DNA of 63,479 bases from Chytriomyces cf. hyalinus JEL632 (Eukaryota; Chytridiomycota; Chytridiomycetes; Chytridiales; Chytriomycetaceae). The DNA lies in contig JAIWWG010000144.1 in the NCBI GenBank assembly GCA_025435555.1, positions 1-63,479 of the forward strand, read 5' to 3'. The translations under genes were made by a program, and so were the position numbers. The notes beneath the pieces were generated by a model. That model searched no databases and was not told the origin of the DNA. It saw nothing but the letters and a program-made list of their open reading frames with translations. Of this stretch, positions 1 to 9,732 are shown in pieces (positions within the stretch are counted from its first letter, which is position 1; each line of letters opens with the position of its first letter).

Positions 1-969
1 AATCCGAATCAGTTCAATCTGTGTCTTTCCGCTTTTGTTTCTGAACAACCCTTGATTCAATTTGAACAGTGCGTCATCTTTGATGGCTCTCTCCAATTTT
101 CTTGCATTGTGAGTTGGAATGACTTTGATGAAAACGAAGTCGCCAAAATCCCGGACGTGCTGTTTGTTACGCTCCATCAAATTGGAAGTCATCCCAAATT
201 TTACCATGTCAAAATTGGGAATGGGGTACGCAACTTTTTGGACGACAGCAGATTCACTTTCAATATCATCAGGTGGTGTAGAATTCGCGCTGGAAATTAA
301 ACCCAGGTAAACGACATCCGTTTCCGACTGGGCATACTTGGCAAGAATCCGTTCGCTTTCCTTTTTATATTCTAGTTCACTATTCCTGTGTTCCACGTCA
401 AGGCGAAAAGCGCGAGCACCGTTATCTGGATTCTCGGTATGCGCAGCATTGATTGCATCGACTTCTGCTTTCAGAGTGGTATCGCCACCAAGGTAACGGG
501 TAAATACGTCCGCATTTGCCAATCTAAAAGCCTTCGCGACTGGACCAGGTAGTCTGTACATGATCTGTACAGCGGTAGCAAGTTTCACCACCGGTGTGGC
601 CTTTTTTCCCGGGAAATTGAACATTTGGTAATCGATTACCGGGATTCGGGGAGAATCGCCCCGAATCCCCGGCATATTTGCCCCTATTCCCGGCACATTC
701 TCTTCATGTTCGTTTTCTGATGGGTTTTGAATCCTATACCATTCTTTGCGCGTACCTTCCCCCATTCCACAGACGTTGTTCAACAAGTCGAAAACGGAAA
801 TAGCAGGCGATGCAGAACCATCGCTTTCGTAATAGATGCCTATACGTACCAAATCCCCGTTCGCATTGAAAATTGTTTTCAAAACTTCACGAGTAATTGG
901 AGGTAACGCAGAGAAATTTGGCGCGGCACCGACAGCAGAAACTCCATCACTTGAAGTTCGAACGCTCAT
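1..969 (-). CDS. MSV199-like + GIY-YIG-like (T5orf172-type) viral protein, 3' end outside window
   Basis: The minus strand is open from an ATG at 969 to the window edge: 323 residues with no stop, so the C-terminus lies to the left. Residues about 130-185 carry FNFPGKK, then KAFRLANADV and RYLGGD, the pattern of the MSV199 DNA-binding domain of large DNA viruses. From about residue 218, VVYLGLISS opens a second domain, followed by VKFGMTSNLMERNKQH, which resembles the GIY-YIG-like T5orf172 fold (K-x-G-x-T/S, R, H). Such MSV199/KilA-N plus T5orf172 fusions are abundant in Nucleocytoviricota and their insertions in eukaryotic genomes; the exact role is unknown, with DNA binding or nuclease activity expected. 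Domain naming is from recalled motifs. It could also be a host gene of viral ancestry. Confidence 0.6.
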   Translation of the reverse strand, partial: MSVRTSSDGVSAVGAAPNFSALPPITREVLKTIFNANGDLVRIGIYYESDGSASPAISVFDLLNNVCGMGEGTRKEWYRIQNPSENEHEENVPGIGANMPGIRGDSPRIPVIDYQMFNFPGKKATPVVKLATAVQIMYRLPGPVAKAFRLANADVFTRYLGGDTTLKAEVDAINAAHTENPDNGARAFRLDVEHRNSELEYKKESERILAKYAQSETDVVYLGLISSANSTPPDDIESESAVVQKVAYPIPNFDMVKFGMTSNLMERNKQHVRDFGDFVFIKVIPTHNARKLERAIKDDALFKLNQGLFRNKSGKTQIELIRI

Positions 970-1040
970 ACTTCTATTGACCTTTTTTTAAGTCCATCTG
1001 TTTAAGCCAACGACGGGGGATCACCGGTGGTTGTGCTTCG

Positions 1041-1354
1041 TGTGCGCCATTTGACCGGGACTTCGACTAGTCTTTTGACCTCCCATAAATTCGAGTGCCT
1101 TGTGGACCGGGGGTTCCATTTTCAGTAAAATCGTTTAGGGTAACTAAAAGGGGAGCTAGAATCAGACCTTGGTTCCTTGAACATATGATCAATTCTGAAA
1201 ATCGGTTTAGGACTTATTGACCAAGGTCACAAAAGTGACCCCCGGTTATGCTTCCCCGAACGATAAATGCAAAAACAGGACCCCCGGTCCGCAAGGCACT
1301 CGAATGTTTGGGAGGTCAAAAGACTAGTCCAACTCCCGGTCAAAAGTACCCACA
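1041..1354. repeat. Imperfect inverted repeat, about 74-nt arms
   Basis: Positions 1041-1114 and 1280-1354 are near reverse complements. Shared blocks include the sequences around GACCTCCCA/GGGAGGTC, GACTAGTC and ACCGGGGGT/ACCCCCGGT. The 165-nt spacer shows no convincing gene. It lies between the MSV199-like gene and a D5 helicase relic. It could be a MITE-like element, a large cruciform or hairpin, or the scar of an inverted duplication. No flanking target duplication was recognised. Confidence 0.75.
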
Positions 1355-1479
1355 CGAATTTACCAAACAACCGGCAAAATCCACGTGACCCGCTCAAAGA
1401 GATCGACAGGGGCATCCTCAGGCTGGGGATATTTCCTCCATCCACATTCGTCCCCGATCTGAAACCATTACCGATCGGA

Positions 1480-1593
1480 ATCCAAACTGAGCCAGAAAAG
1501 GGAAAAACCATCAATTCTGGATTTATGAAGGGTCTTACTGGAAACGATGATATCGTCGCCCGCCATTTGTACGGAGAGATGGTCAAATATTTT
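1480..1593 (+). pseudogene. D5-type SF3 helicase fragment
   Basis: About 38 codons inside a longer accidental reading frame encode TEPEKGKTINSGFMKGLTG followed by NDDIVARHLYGEM. This is the stretch between Walker B and sensor motifs of D5/SF3 primase-helicases (EPEKG-x-x-INSGFMK-x-LTG-x-D-x-x-x-AR-x-LY). It is closer to that family consensus than the intact D5 at 32.7 kb is in the same motif, so it is not a simple copy of it. The flanks show no further helicase sequence, and coding signal ends at about 1593. I call it a relic of a second D5 lineage. Confidence 0.7.
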
Positions 1594-2265
1594 GTGATGC
1601 GGCGGGTGTCGGGAAGAGCGAATTCAGACGCCCTGGAGACAGAAGGTCACCATGTCCCAGAATATGAGACATGCTCCGTGGGTGGTAAGAAGGTGGAAGG
1701 AAAGAGAAAGCTGAAGGCAGTCTCCAAGTTGTGCACTTTCGGGGCCAAATTGCAGCGCGTGGGCGTTGGGAGTAACAGGCTGTCGATGGTGTCCAGACAA
1801 GTATCCCGGACTGGGCATGTGGTATCCAGCCATCATCAAATTGGTGACCCGTATGTTGTTTTTATCTCCAGTGAGATTACACAAACTTCAAACGCGGGCA
1901 CTGCAGGGCCACTGGCACTGCCCTTTTGAATCAGTAACAGCAGCATCCAAAAGCATGCGTTCGCTGCCAGTGCCAGTTCGCCAGATGCGTTTTGTGCCGC
2001 AGCCACCCCCGCACTCAAAGCCACGCACTCTTGCAGAATGCCATCCCTCCGCAGCGGCAATGAAACCAACACACAGAGCATTTGGGTTGGCCAAACCCGC
2101 GCGCGGGTTGCTTGCGACTGGGCCTTCAGAATGGAATGCATTTGTTTCCAAATGAGCGCAAATTGATTCTGTCACACTTGAACACGGCCGTGTTGTTCCA
2201 ACCCCGAAGCTGCTCAATGTAAATAGACCCAACAAATTGCCCAATTCAAGTGACCAACACCACGC
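1594..2265. other. Spacer upstream of NACHT gene A
   Basis: Between the D5 relic and the ATG of gene A I see no convincing gene. Long overlapping frames on both strands here are GC-biased and lack recognisable motifs. The last 60 bases before 2266 resemble the region just upstream of gene B on the other strand (a CCCAATT..A..TGACCAA pattern), suggesting a shared ancestral promoter region. Confidence 0.5.
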
Positions 2266-5200
2266 ATGGGAACGAATCAATCCAAAGGTCGGTAATGCTG
2301 CCTCCACAAAGTTGTTTTCTAAAAGCCGCTCTCTCCAACCACAACAGCCAACAAACCAGGAAGGGCATTGTCGCCCAAGCGAAAGGGCAACGATCACCCT
2401 ATCAACAGTCCGAATCTCGAGGCGAACAAAGTTGTCACGGTCCCAGTTCCGATCGTGGCAGTCGAGAAGACGGCCAATACTGTGAACGAGGATCCTCCAG
2501 TGAGTGTGACGCAGAATCCCCCTGCGACGAAGGATATCGCAAAGGCGGTTGAGGACACGGCCGATGTGCCTGCGAGGAAGCATTTACCCCCTCACATCGA
2601 CCTCAAGTTTCCGGACGGCACATGTACGTTGTTGTAGCGTGCTTTCCGACATACACTGAATTCAACGCCAGTGGGCACAGAAATCCAATCCCAGCCACTC
2701 GAGGATCTGGGAAAGGCATTTGAGGCCATGATCGCAAAATTGGCCGCAAAAGCGGCCAAGACAAGCGAATCCCGCTTTGAGACTGCCGATTTTATCAAGC
2801 AGTTTGACCACATCGCTGTGGAAGCGAGCGACTTTTCTGCAAATGCCAAAGCATTCCTGGCCGCAGTCCCCAACGTTTCGAGTGAAGTTAAAGAAACCAT
2901 AGATCATGCTATGGACACCATTGACAATATCGCAAGTGCCCACCCCATTTTGAAGATTTCGTGGTTTATAGTATCTGCCGGTTACAAGGTAAATGGCTTG
3001 TGACCTTAATTCTTGACACTCATATAAAGTCCTCAAACCCTTTCCTTTGGTGTGTTGCAGATGGTCAGTGACGCGAGTAAAGTCAACCAGGAATACTTGG
3101 AATTACCGGGACAGTTTCAGGCCATCTTAAAGCACGTCTTACATTTCCTGGAACTTCCCATCGACGGTATCGCGAATGTCAAGGAACGAAGCAACCTTGT
3201 CAGGGCATCTGAGAGCATTATAATTTGCCTGACGGATGCTGCGGTTCTATTCACTGAGTACATGGATATGCCTGGTACCACATTGAGCAACATGAATGGA
3301 TCCAACAAGAACAAACTGGATAAAATGAAGAGGAAACTGACGGACGTTCAAGAAGGGCTCAAGATTGCCAAAGTTGATGGATTATTCGTAGTGGCGGTCA
3401 CTACTGCAAGTAATATGGTGGATATCAAATCTGTTGGACAGGACACCAATGCTGTTGTTCACATGGTTCATAAAGGTCTGGAGGATATGAATGCAAGGTC
3501 GCAAGTCCAATCGGCAAGGGATTCAGAAAAAGAAAAGGAATCTGAACTGGATAAACTGCGAGAACTCTGCAAAGAAAAAGATCCAAATGTAGGAGAAGTC
3601 GCCGCTTTGGTGAACAGATGTGCGAAAGGAACCAGGAAATGGATTGTTGACCAGGTACTGGAATCCATTGAAACAGGGGAAGAGAAAATAACGTGGTTAC
3701 GATGTGAAGCGGGAACTGGAAAATCTGTGATTGCTGGTCTTGTGGCACAGGAGTTGGAGAAGAAAAGTTTGCTGGGTGCCAAATTCTTCTGCAAAGTCAA
3801 CACCAAGAGCGAAAACATAGTTTGCTTGATTCAGACTATCGCACTGGAAGTGAGTGTAGCTTAAGCCGACGATGCCTTACTGTTATATCGTTACTGACTC
3901 CTTTTTCTTATGTCAGTTGGCTGATATCAATGATCAGTTTCGAAAAGCGCTCATCAAAACATTGAAAGCCTGGGGCTTTCAGGATGTAAACGAGAGCAAG
4001 AAAGACATGCCAAACATCGAAAAATTTCTGCAGCTGTTTATTGCGGAGCCAATGAAGGCATGGCCCAAGAACACGTCTGTTGTTGTGGTCATTGACGCGT
4101 TAGATGAAATCAAGAACATTAGTGAAGATATCCGTCGACTGCTGGGTACCTTTCTTCACCTTTCGTCGGTGAAACTGTTCATCACAAGTCGACCTGAGAT
4201 CAAAGACGAATCAATAGAGAACAGCACTGCAACCAAGAAATCCTCAGTAGCACTCATAGCGTTTAAACAAAACGACGAAAGAAATCTTGAAGATATTCGA
4301 ATGTTTGCCACTTCGCAAGTGGATACGCTGTTTGCAAAGTTCCCGGACTTTGGGCTGGACGATAAGAAAGCACTCGAAGATATGCTTGTCAAAAAATCGC
4401 TCGGACTCTTCATATGGATCACCCTGGTCTTGGGGACATCCGATGGCGACGATGAGCAAAGGGGCGAGGTTGCTGATTTTGTGGAAGAGAACGAAACACA
4501 TCTGCTGAAGGCATCAAATCAGCAGAAAATGAAAGAGGAGAAAAAGGAACAGCTGATAAAACGTCTTGAAGAATCTGCATCCTTGGGCCTCCAAGATTTG
4601 TACTGCAGAGCATTCAGTGAAGCGTTTCTCGATGGAGAGAAAACTGGAAAAAAACCGCCATTGAATCTGTTTTCGCCATCTGTTGGAACCCTCATGGTCG
4701 TTAAAGTTCCCATGTCAAAAAAAGGATTGTCTTCCCTTGCGCAACAAGACAAGATAAAGCCACGCCGGATTTCAGAGAGTCTGGACAACATCAGTGCTCT
4801 ACTACGTGTGGACGGCAAGGACAAGCTCTCCTTTGTTCATAAGACTGTCCAAGATTACCTCATAGGTATTGCTTTATCGCAAGACAAAAGCTGCTGCAAC
4901 AATCTCGACAGCATTGGTGCTCTGCTGAGCATGGATGATGAGAATAGGCTCGCATCAATTGACAAGACAGTCTCAGATTATTGTGAAGGTATCAATTCAT
5001 GGAACTTGAACAGCCACGAGTGCGTCAAGGATGTAAACTTCAAGCTTGATTTTGACGAAATATCCTTCAACCTGGCCGCTGCATGTCTTAAAATGCTCAA
5101 CTCAGATGCCCTGTTCACAAATATGGCCGAACTTGATGGTCGTATGAATTATTCAGATGGGAACAGTGACAAGTGGAACATTGATGATGTCCTGTCCGAA

Positions 5201-6202
5201 AGTCTTCAATATGCCATACTCTACTGGTCAGATCACTTTACCAATGCGTTTCCACTTGTAGACCTGCAAAAAAAACATCAGCTCATTTCCAAACTCAAGC
5301 TGTTCTGTGGCAACAAACTGTTGAACTACCTTGAAGCCATCCTTTTGGCAGACAGGCTTGAGATGGTGGCAACCATGGTGAATCAAATGTTACTCTGCCT
5401 GAAGGTCATTCCCTTGGCTGCTTCTCCAACTCTGTCTGTCAAACACAAGCATTCTATTCTCTCAAGCTCCACAAGCAGTTCAGATGACAACCCCTACTCT
5501 GACACACTGTTGGCAGATGTGGCCTTCATTTGTTCCATCCTCAAAGATCTGAAACTGGTGTCAATCAATTTCAGGTCTCAGCTTCTTGTCTCTCCTCTCG
5601 AGGTCTACAATAATGCTCTGACACTTGTACCACAGCAAACAGCATATTACCATCAATATCAGAAAGATTTGCAAGTAAGGCTTATCATGGGTGGAGAACA
5701 AGATTGGGGACCATTGAGTCTGTCTGGTCACTCTGACTTGGTGAATTCAGTTGCAGTGACACCTGATGGCAAGACCATTGTCTCTGGCTCAGATGACGAG
5801 ACAGTCAATGTGTGGGATACTGAGAGTGGAGAATGCACATCAACTCTGGAAGTTCACTTTCACAGAGTGAATTCAGTTGTAGTGACACCTGATGGCAAGA
5901 CCATTGTCTCTGGCGCATGCGACTGCACAGTCAATGTGTGGGATGCTGAGAGTGGAGAATGCACATCAACTCTGGAAGGTCACTCTGACATCGTGACTTC
6001 AGTTGCAGTGACACCTGATGGCAAGACCATTGTCTCTGGCTCAGATGACAAGACAGTGAAGGTTTGGGATACTGAGAGTGGAGAATGTACATCAACTCTG
6101 GGAGGTCACTCTGGGTGGGTGACTTCAGTTTCAGTGACACTTGATGGCAAGATCATTGTCTCTGGCTCAGAGGACAAGACAGTCAAAGGTTGGAATATAT
6201 GA
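2266..6202 (+). CDS. NACHT-WD40 (NLR-like STAND) protein, gene A, five exons
   Basis: Exons are 2266-2287, 2348-2623, 2672-2988, 3061-3849 and 3917-6202, with introns of 60, 48, 72 and 67 nt, all GT-AG; the joined frame is 1,229 codons. The same structure fits paralogue B. Translation starts MGTNQSK, which matches an N-myristoylation motif (Gly2, Ser6). A helical N-terminal region is followed by a NACHT NTPase: Walker A GTGKS in EAGTGKSVIAG, Walker B VVVIDALDE and sensor-like LFITSRPE. The C-terminus has four nearly identical WD40 blades (VTPDGKTIVSGS...W), fewer than the seven of a full propeller. Fungal proteins of this design (HET-E/HET-D-like) act in non-self recognition and cell death. 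The ligand is unknown. The short WD array suggests a truncated or contracted allele. It lies beside viral relics, and gene B is in the opposite orientation at 26.7-32.2 kb. Confidence 0.85.
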
Positions 6203-6283
6203 CTGTAAACTGCAGCAGGCACTGTGAAGAAGGATAGATTTTAAAACATATTATTCTCCACCTTGCACGCCAATCAGTCAATC

Positions 6284-6289
6284 AATAAA
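6284..6289 (+). terminator. Polyadenylation signal AATAAA of gene A
   Basis: A canonical AATAAA lies 82 nt after the stop codon of NACHT gene A, in an AT-rich stretch. This fits host-type mRNA processing. Confidence 0.5.
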
Positions 6290-6399
6290 CAAATTCATTC
6301 TTGTTTTGTACACGAATTACAACTAAAAACAGCACGTGTATAATCACATTCTTGCAATAAAATAATAGGGTCATTGGACATTCTTTCCTTGCTGCAAGA

Positions 6400-6750
6400 T
6401 TACTTCATATCACTTTTCTTTCCTCGTTTACCTGGCGTTGCGACCTCATTCTTGTAGTTGTGTCGGATTGATCCAATCACTTTCGCGTTCACACTTCTGC
6501 GCTTGGTACTTTCAAAGTTTTGAACTGTGGAATCCCGCTTGATTGTGATTTGCAACACACTCATCCTCTGCGACATACTCATCCTACTGGCGCCACCAAC
6601 GGAGAGCGGGCGGGGGATATATCCTCCACATAAGTTGTTTTCGCGAAGAAGACAATGAAACGGATGAAAACGCGGCAAATTCACAGTTCGCCAGTCAAGG
6701 TTCCCGTCAGGATCATACGCAAGTTTTGACAACACCTTCTGCCGTGACAT
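6400..6750 (-). CDS. Small basic protein, uncertain
   Basis: A 116-codon frame begins with ATG at 6750 (MSRQKVLSKLAYDPDGNLDW). Its C-terminal half is rich in Lys, Arg and Ser. About 100 nt of its 5' end overlaps, on the other strand, the coding region of the repeat-containing protein that follows, so at least one 5' end is misjudged or one frame is spurious. I recognise no family. Its balanced composition and proper ATG argue for a gene; lack of homology signals and the overlap argue against. Confidence 0.3.
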   Translation of the reverse strand: MSRQKVLSKLAYDPDGNLDWRTVNLPRFHPFHCLLRENNLCGGYIPRPLSVGGASRMSMSQRMSVLQITIKRDSTVQNFESTKRRSVNAKVIGSIRHNYKNEVATPGKRGKKSDMK

Positions 6751-8726
6751 CAACTGGAGCGCAATTCAATGGAAGAGGTTCCCGGAGTAGATTGGAAGTT
6801 AAACCCAAAACCCATGGAAAAAAACCGTACAGGATCTCGGATTATTCTGCACCCAAACGCAGAAGTTCGAAACCCGTGAAGACTTCTGTCGAGACGAGCC
6901 CAAATAGTTCAACATTGTCACCCCATGTACCGTCAGCATTGGCAACCCAAGATGTGACAACGGTTAAAAATGATGCCCAAGATGAAGATGGGTCTGAGAT
7001 AACGGAAGATGTGGACATGGTTGATTCACTGCCCGTGTCACCAACACGGGACGTGGTAATGGTTGAAAATAATGCCCTACATGGTCCTGAGAGTACAAAA
7101 GCGGATGCGGTTGCTACGGAGGATGTGGATATGGTTTATGCAGCCTCGCAGCCAGTGTCACCAACACTGTATGTGGGTGTAGGGGAAACTGTTGCACAAG
7201 GTGCGTCTAACATTATGCCGTCACCATCGCACGGATCCGAAACATCACGTACGCAAATCTTGACAACACCCTCTACCGCGACATCAACTGGAGCGCAATT
7301 CAATGGAAGAGGTTCCCGGAGTAGATTGGAAGTTAAACCCAAAACCCATGGAAAAAAACCGTACAGGATCTCGGATTTTTCTGCACCCGTAATGTTGAAA
7401 GTGACAACCGTGAAGACTTCTGTCGACACGAACCCAAGTGTTTCAACAGCGTCACCCCAGGTACCGTCTCGCTCACAATCGCTATCACTCATGCCAGTAC
7501 AATTACCAATCATATCAGCAACCCCCACATCTGCGCAAAAAGACTCACCTACCTCGGTACCCTCATCACCACAAGTACCTGCAACATCAAGACCGGACTT
7601 TGGCCAGGCCTCGTCTTTGAAAAATGAGACCACCGCGAGGGAACAAAGCCCAAGTCCACAGGAAGAAAGCAAAGTTACAAACCATTTTTATGGACCTTAC
7701 CTGGAGACGATGAGATCTGCCGCGTGGCATAAGCGCCGTTACAACAAACCAATAGAATCAAGAAAGCATGAGAATGCGCAGTCATCGATACTACCTCGGC
7801 CAAATAAACTTGATGTGTCAGTTCCAGGCTCACGTAATGCTGATAATGATAATGATAATGACGATGTTGATCCACCGGCCCCAAGTCCATTTACATGGCC
7901 AGCTACAGTAACAGAGTTATGGACTGCTGGACCCAATAACTTCAACGGCAAGTATGAAGGGACACACTCACTGGTAAAGAAACATAAAAGCGCGAAAAAA
8001 GCTCTTGCAGCACCAGCACCGGCACCAACACCAACAAAGGGACCTGCATCAGTAAAAGGACCAGAGCCAGCAAAAGAACCAGCACAAACACAAACACCAG
8101 CACCAGTACCAGTATCGGACTCGGCCTTATGTTTCACCCATTTCTGCTTGACCTTGGAAGATCCGAGCGCATGGGTAGAATTCAATAATAGTCATTATCT
8201 CGAAACGCTGAAAAAGCAAGTGACCATGAATCCTTCAGTGGGACCCAGCTTATTTTGCGAACAAATCATGAATCTGAAATCGTTGGATGGTGATGAATGT
8301 GTCAGAATAGTCTCTTCAGTCGAGCCAATTATTCCTCAGCGAGTGCGATCGACTCTATCGCAAGTTTCGAAATTCGAACTGTGCCTGGAAGCATACATGC
8401 GAATTATGAATCTGAAATATATCCAGCTGACTAAAGGATTCGCATTGCGATGTGGTAAATTTAATGGTGACTGGACCGTGGACTTGTATGTGGACTCCCT
8501 GGAAAAGGAAGCAGTCCTCCAGTTCAAGTATTTGCTGGGGGCGCGCAATCTGATCCCAACGGCGTCGGTCTTTAAACGAGACGATGAACACAGTGCGATG
8601 CTGGCCTACGTTAATGAACGTCTCGATGAAATGGAGTCACAGCTGGCGACTCGAACACATCCGATTTCGCCCATAACGAGTGTCGTGGATGCACTAAGAG
8701 CGCTGATGTGGAATTCAATTTCATGA
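6651..8726 (+). CDS. Low-complexity protein with two internal repeats and a shared unknown C-terminal domain
   Basis: The frame is open from at least 6651 with no ATG near its 5' end, so an upstream exon or a lost start is likely. A 43-residue block (TTPS...TSTGAQFNGRGSRSR...GKKPYRISD) occurs twice, at 6726-6854 and 7260-7388, almost identical in DNA. A disordered Pro/Ala/Thr-rich middle follows. The last 200 residues (from about 8128) form a compact domain: LCFTHFCLTLEDPSAW, GPSLFCEQIMN, KFELCLEAYMRI, LQFKYLLGAR and EMESQLA. The same motif order is in the protein at 50501-51292 within the viral block, so the two are paralogous by C-terminus. I know no name for this domain. Viral origin is inferred from the paralogue's context. 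It could instead be a host family that the virus acquired. Confidence 0.6.
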   Translation, partial: DNETDENAANSQFASQGSRQDHTQVLTTPSAVTSTGAQFNGRGSRSRLEVKPKTHGKKPYRISDYSAPKRRSSKPVKTSVETSPNSSTLSPHVPSALATQDVTTVKNDAQDEDGSEITEDVDMVDSLPVSPTRDVVMVENNALHGPESTKADAVATEDVDMVYAASQPVSPTLYVGVGETVAQGASNIMPSPSHGSETSRTQILTTPSTATSTGAQFNGRGSRSRLEVKPKTHGKKPYRISDFSAPVMLKVTTVKTSVDTNPSVSTASPQVPSRSQSLSLMPVQLPIISATPTSAQKDSPTSVPSSPQVPATSRPDFGQASSLKNETTAREQSPSPQEESKVTNHFYGPYLETMRSAAWHKRRYNKPIESRKHENAQSSILPRPNKLDVSVPGSRNADNDNDNDDVDPPAPSPFTWPATVTELWTAGPNNFNGKYEGTHSLVKKHKSAKKALAAPAPAPTPTKGPASVKGPEPAKEPAQTQTPAPVPVSDSALCFTHFCLTLEDPSAWVEFNNSHYLETLKKQVTMNPSVGPSLFCEQIMNLKSLDGDECVRIVSSVEPIIPQRVRSTLSQVSKFELCLEAYMRIMNLKYIQLTKGFALRCGKFNGDWTVDLYVDSLEKEAVLQFKYLLGARNLIPTASVFKRDDEHSAMLAYVNERLDEMESQLATRTHPISPITSVVDALRALMWNSIS
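6726..7389 (+). repeat. Pair of 129-bp direct repeats inside the coding region
   Basis: Positions 6726-6854 and 7260-7388 (offset 534) differ at only about five bases and keep the reading frame. Near-identity in DNA, not only protein, points to recent duplication or gene conversion. Confidence 0.85.
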
Positions 8727-8896
8727 ACCACTTTCGATGCAAAAAAGAGAAACAATCAGTTTTCGCAACCTGGCTCACACTTGCACGTTGCAACAACGCC
8801 ACAGCAACTGGCGATACCAAAAGCTGTTCGAATGAATAGAGCTTCTGTCTGAGAGCTTCGACAGTTTGAGCGAGATGTTGAGTTCATTTTGTCCGA

Positions 8897-9616
8897 GTGA
8901 GTGTGTTTGCGAGCAATTACAAACTGGTGCCGGCCCAATTATTTGACAATCTCGACGGATTTTCCCAAGAGCCTTCTGAAAAGAAAGTAGCCAACTCTTC
9001 CGTGTTGAGCGGCGTTCTGTTGGCCAGCAATTACAAGCCATTGCCTGAAAAAGTTCCTGTCATCGACCATCTTGTCACGCCGGATGATCGCAAATTTGAA
9101 ACCGTTTCCAATGTAAAAGCAGCTCTGCCTTCAGGCAGTACATTGGCAGTCTCTCCAGGCTCAATGTCAGATTCTTCCAAAAGCAAAATAGCCGCATTAC
9201 AAACGGTTGCTCACCACGAAATGACAACTGCCGAGCCCCTGGTTGAATTTGCGTCAATAAGTGAGAACACTGGAAGTTCGTCGCATCACATGGCACTACC
9301 TGACAACCCCAGAGATTGGAACCAAGATGAAACTGCGCAATGGATACTTGAAAGATTTGGGGATGTGGAGTTATCGTCATTGGCTTTCAGTAAGATCCAA
9401 TCGTTGATAGTCTGCTTTTGACGCTGATATAATCAAACAGGTCAAAATATCAATGGACTTGCACTGTTGATGCTGGAAAGACAAGATATGATATCTGCGC
9501 TGAAGCTTGAAACTGTTGGACGTCGACTTTTATTTGAAGAAGCAGTTGCCGAGTTGAGAAGGCAAAGTGCGCAACAAAGCGCACTCGCTCAAGAAAGTCC
9601 ACCATCGTACGAATGA
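8897..9616 (+). CDS. SAM-domain protein, at least two exons
   Basis: An intron at 9390-9440 (GTAAGA...CAG, 51 nt) joins LSSLAF to SQNINGLALLMLERQDM. This yields a C-terminal sterile alpha motif: W-N-x-x-E-T-x-x-W-I, then F-x-x-x-x-I-N-G-x-A-L-L-x-L, then L-x-x-x-x-x-G-R-R. The stop is at 9614-9616. Upstream, the frame is open back to 8897 and contains two ASNYK repeats but no ATG. The first in-frame ATG is at 9164, so either that is the start or another 5' exon exists. SAM domains mediate protein-protein or RNA contacts in signalling. The intron and the SAM fold suggest a fungal host gene, although viral genes lie on both sides. The ASNYK-containing part is uncertain as coding. Confidence 0.6.
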
Positions 9617-9732
9617 ATCTATGAAGTCCTTTGTTTTCATTCGAGTGTGATCCTGGTTTATTTATTTGAGAATATATAGTATCAGCCATACAATAAGGCC
9701 AAAGCGATTGGTTTTATATTGTCCTATGTGAA

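Noticed and set aside
1267-1929. 220-codon plus-strand frame
   Set aside because: Only the D5 relic inside it (1480-1593) has homology signal; the start lies outside the relic next to an inverted repeat arm and the rest has no motif.
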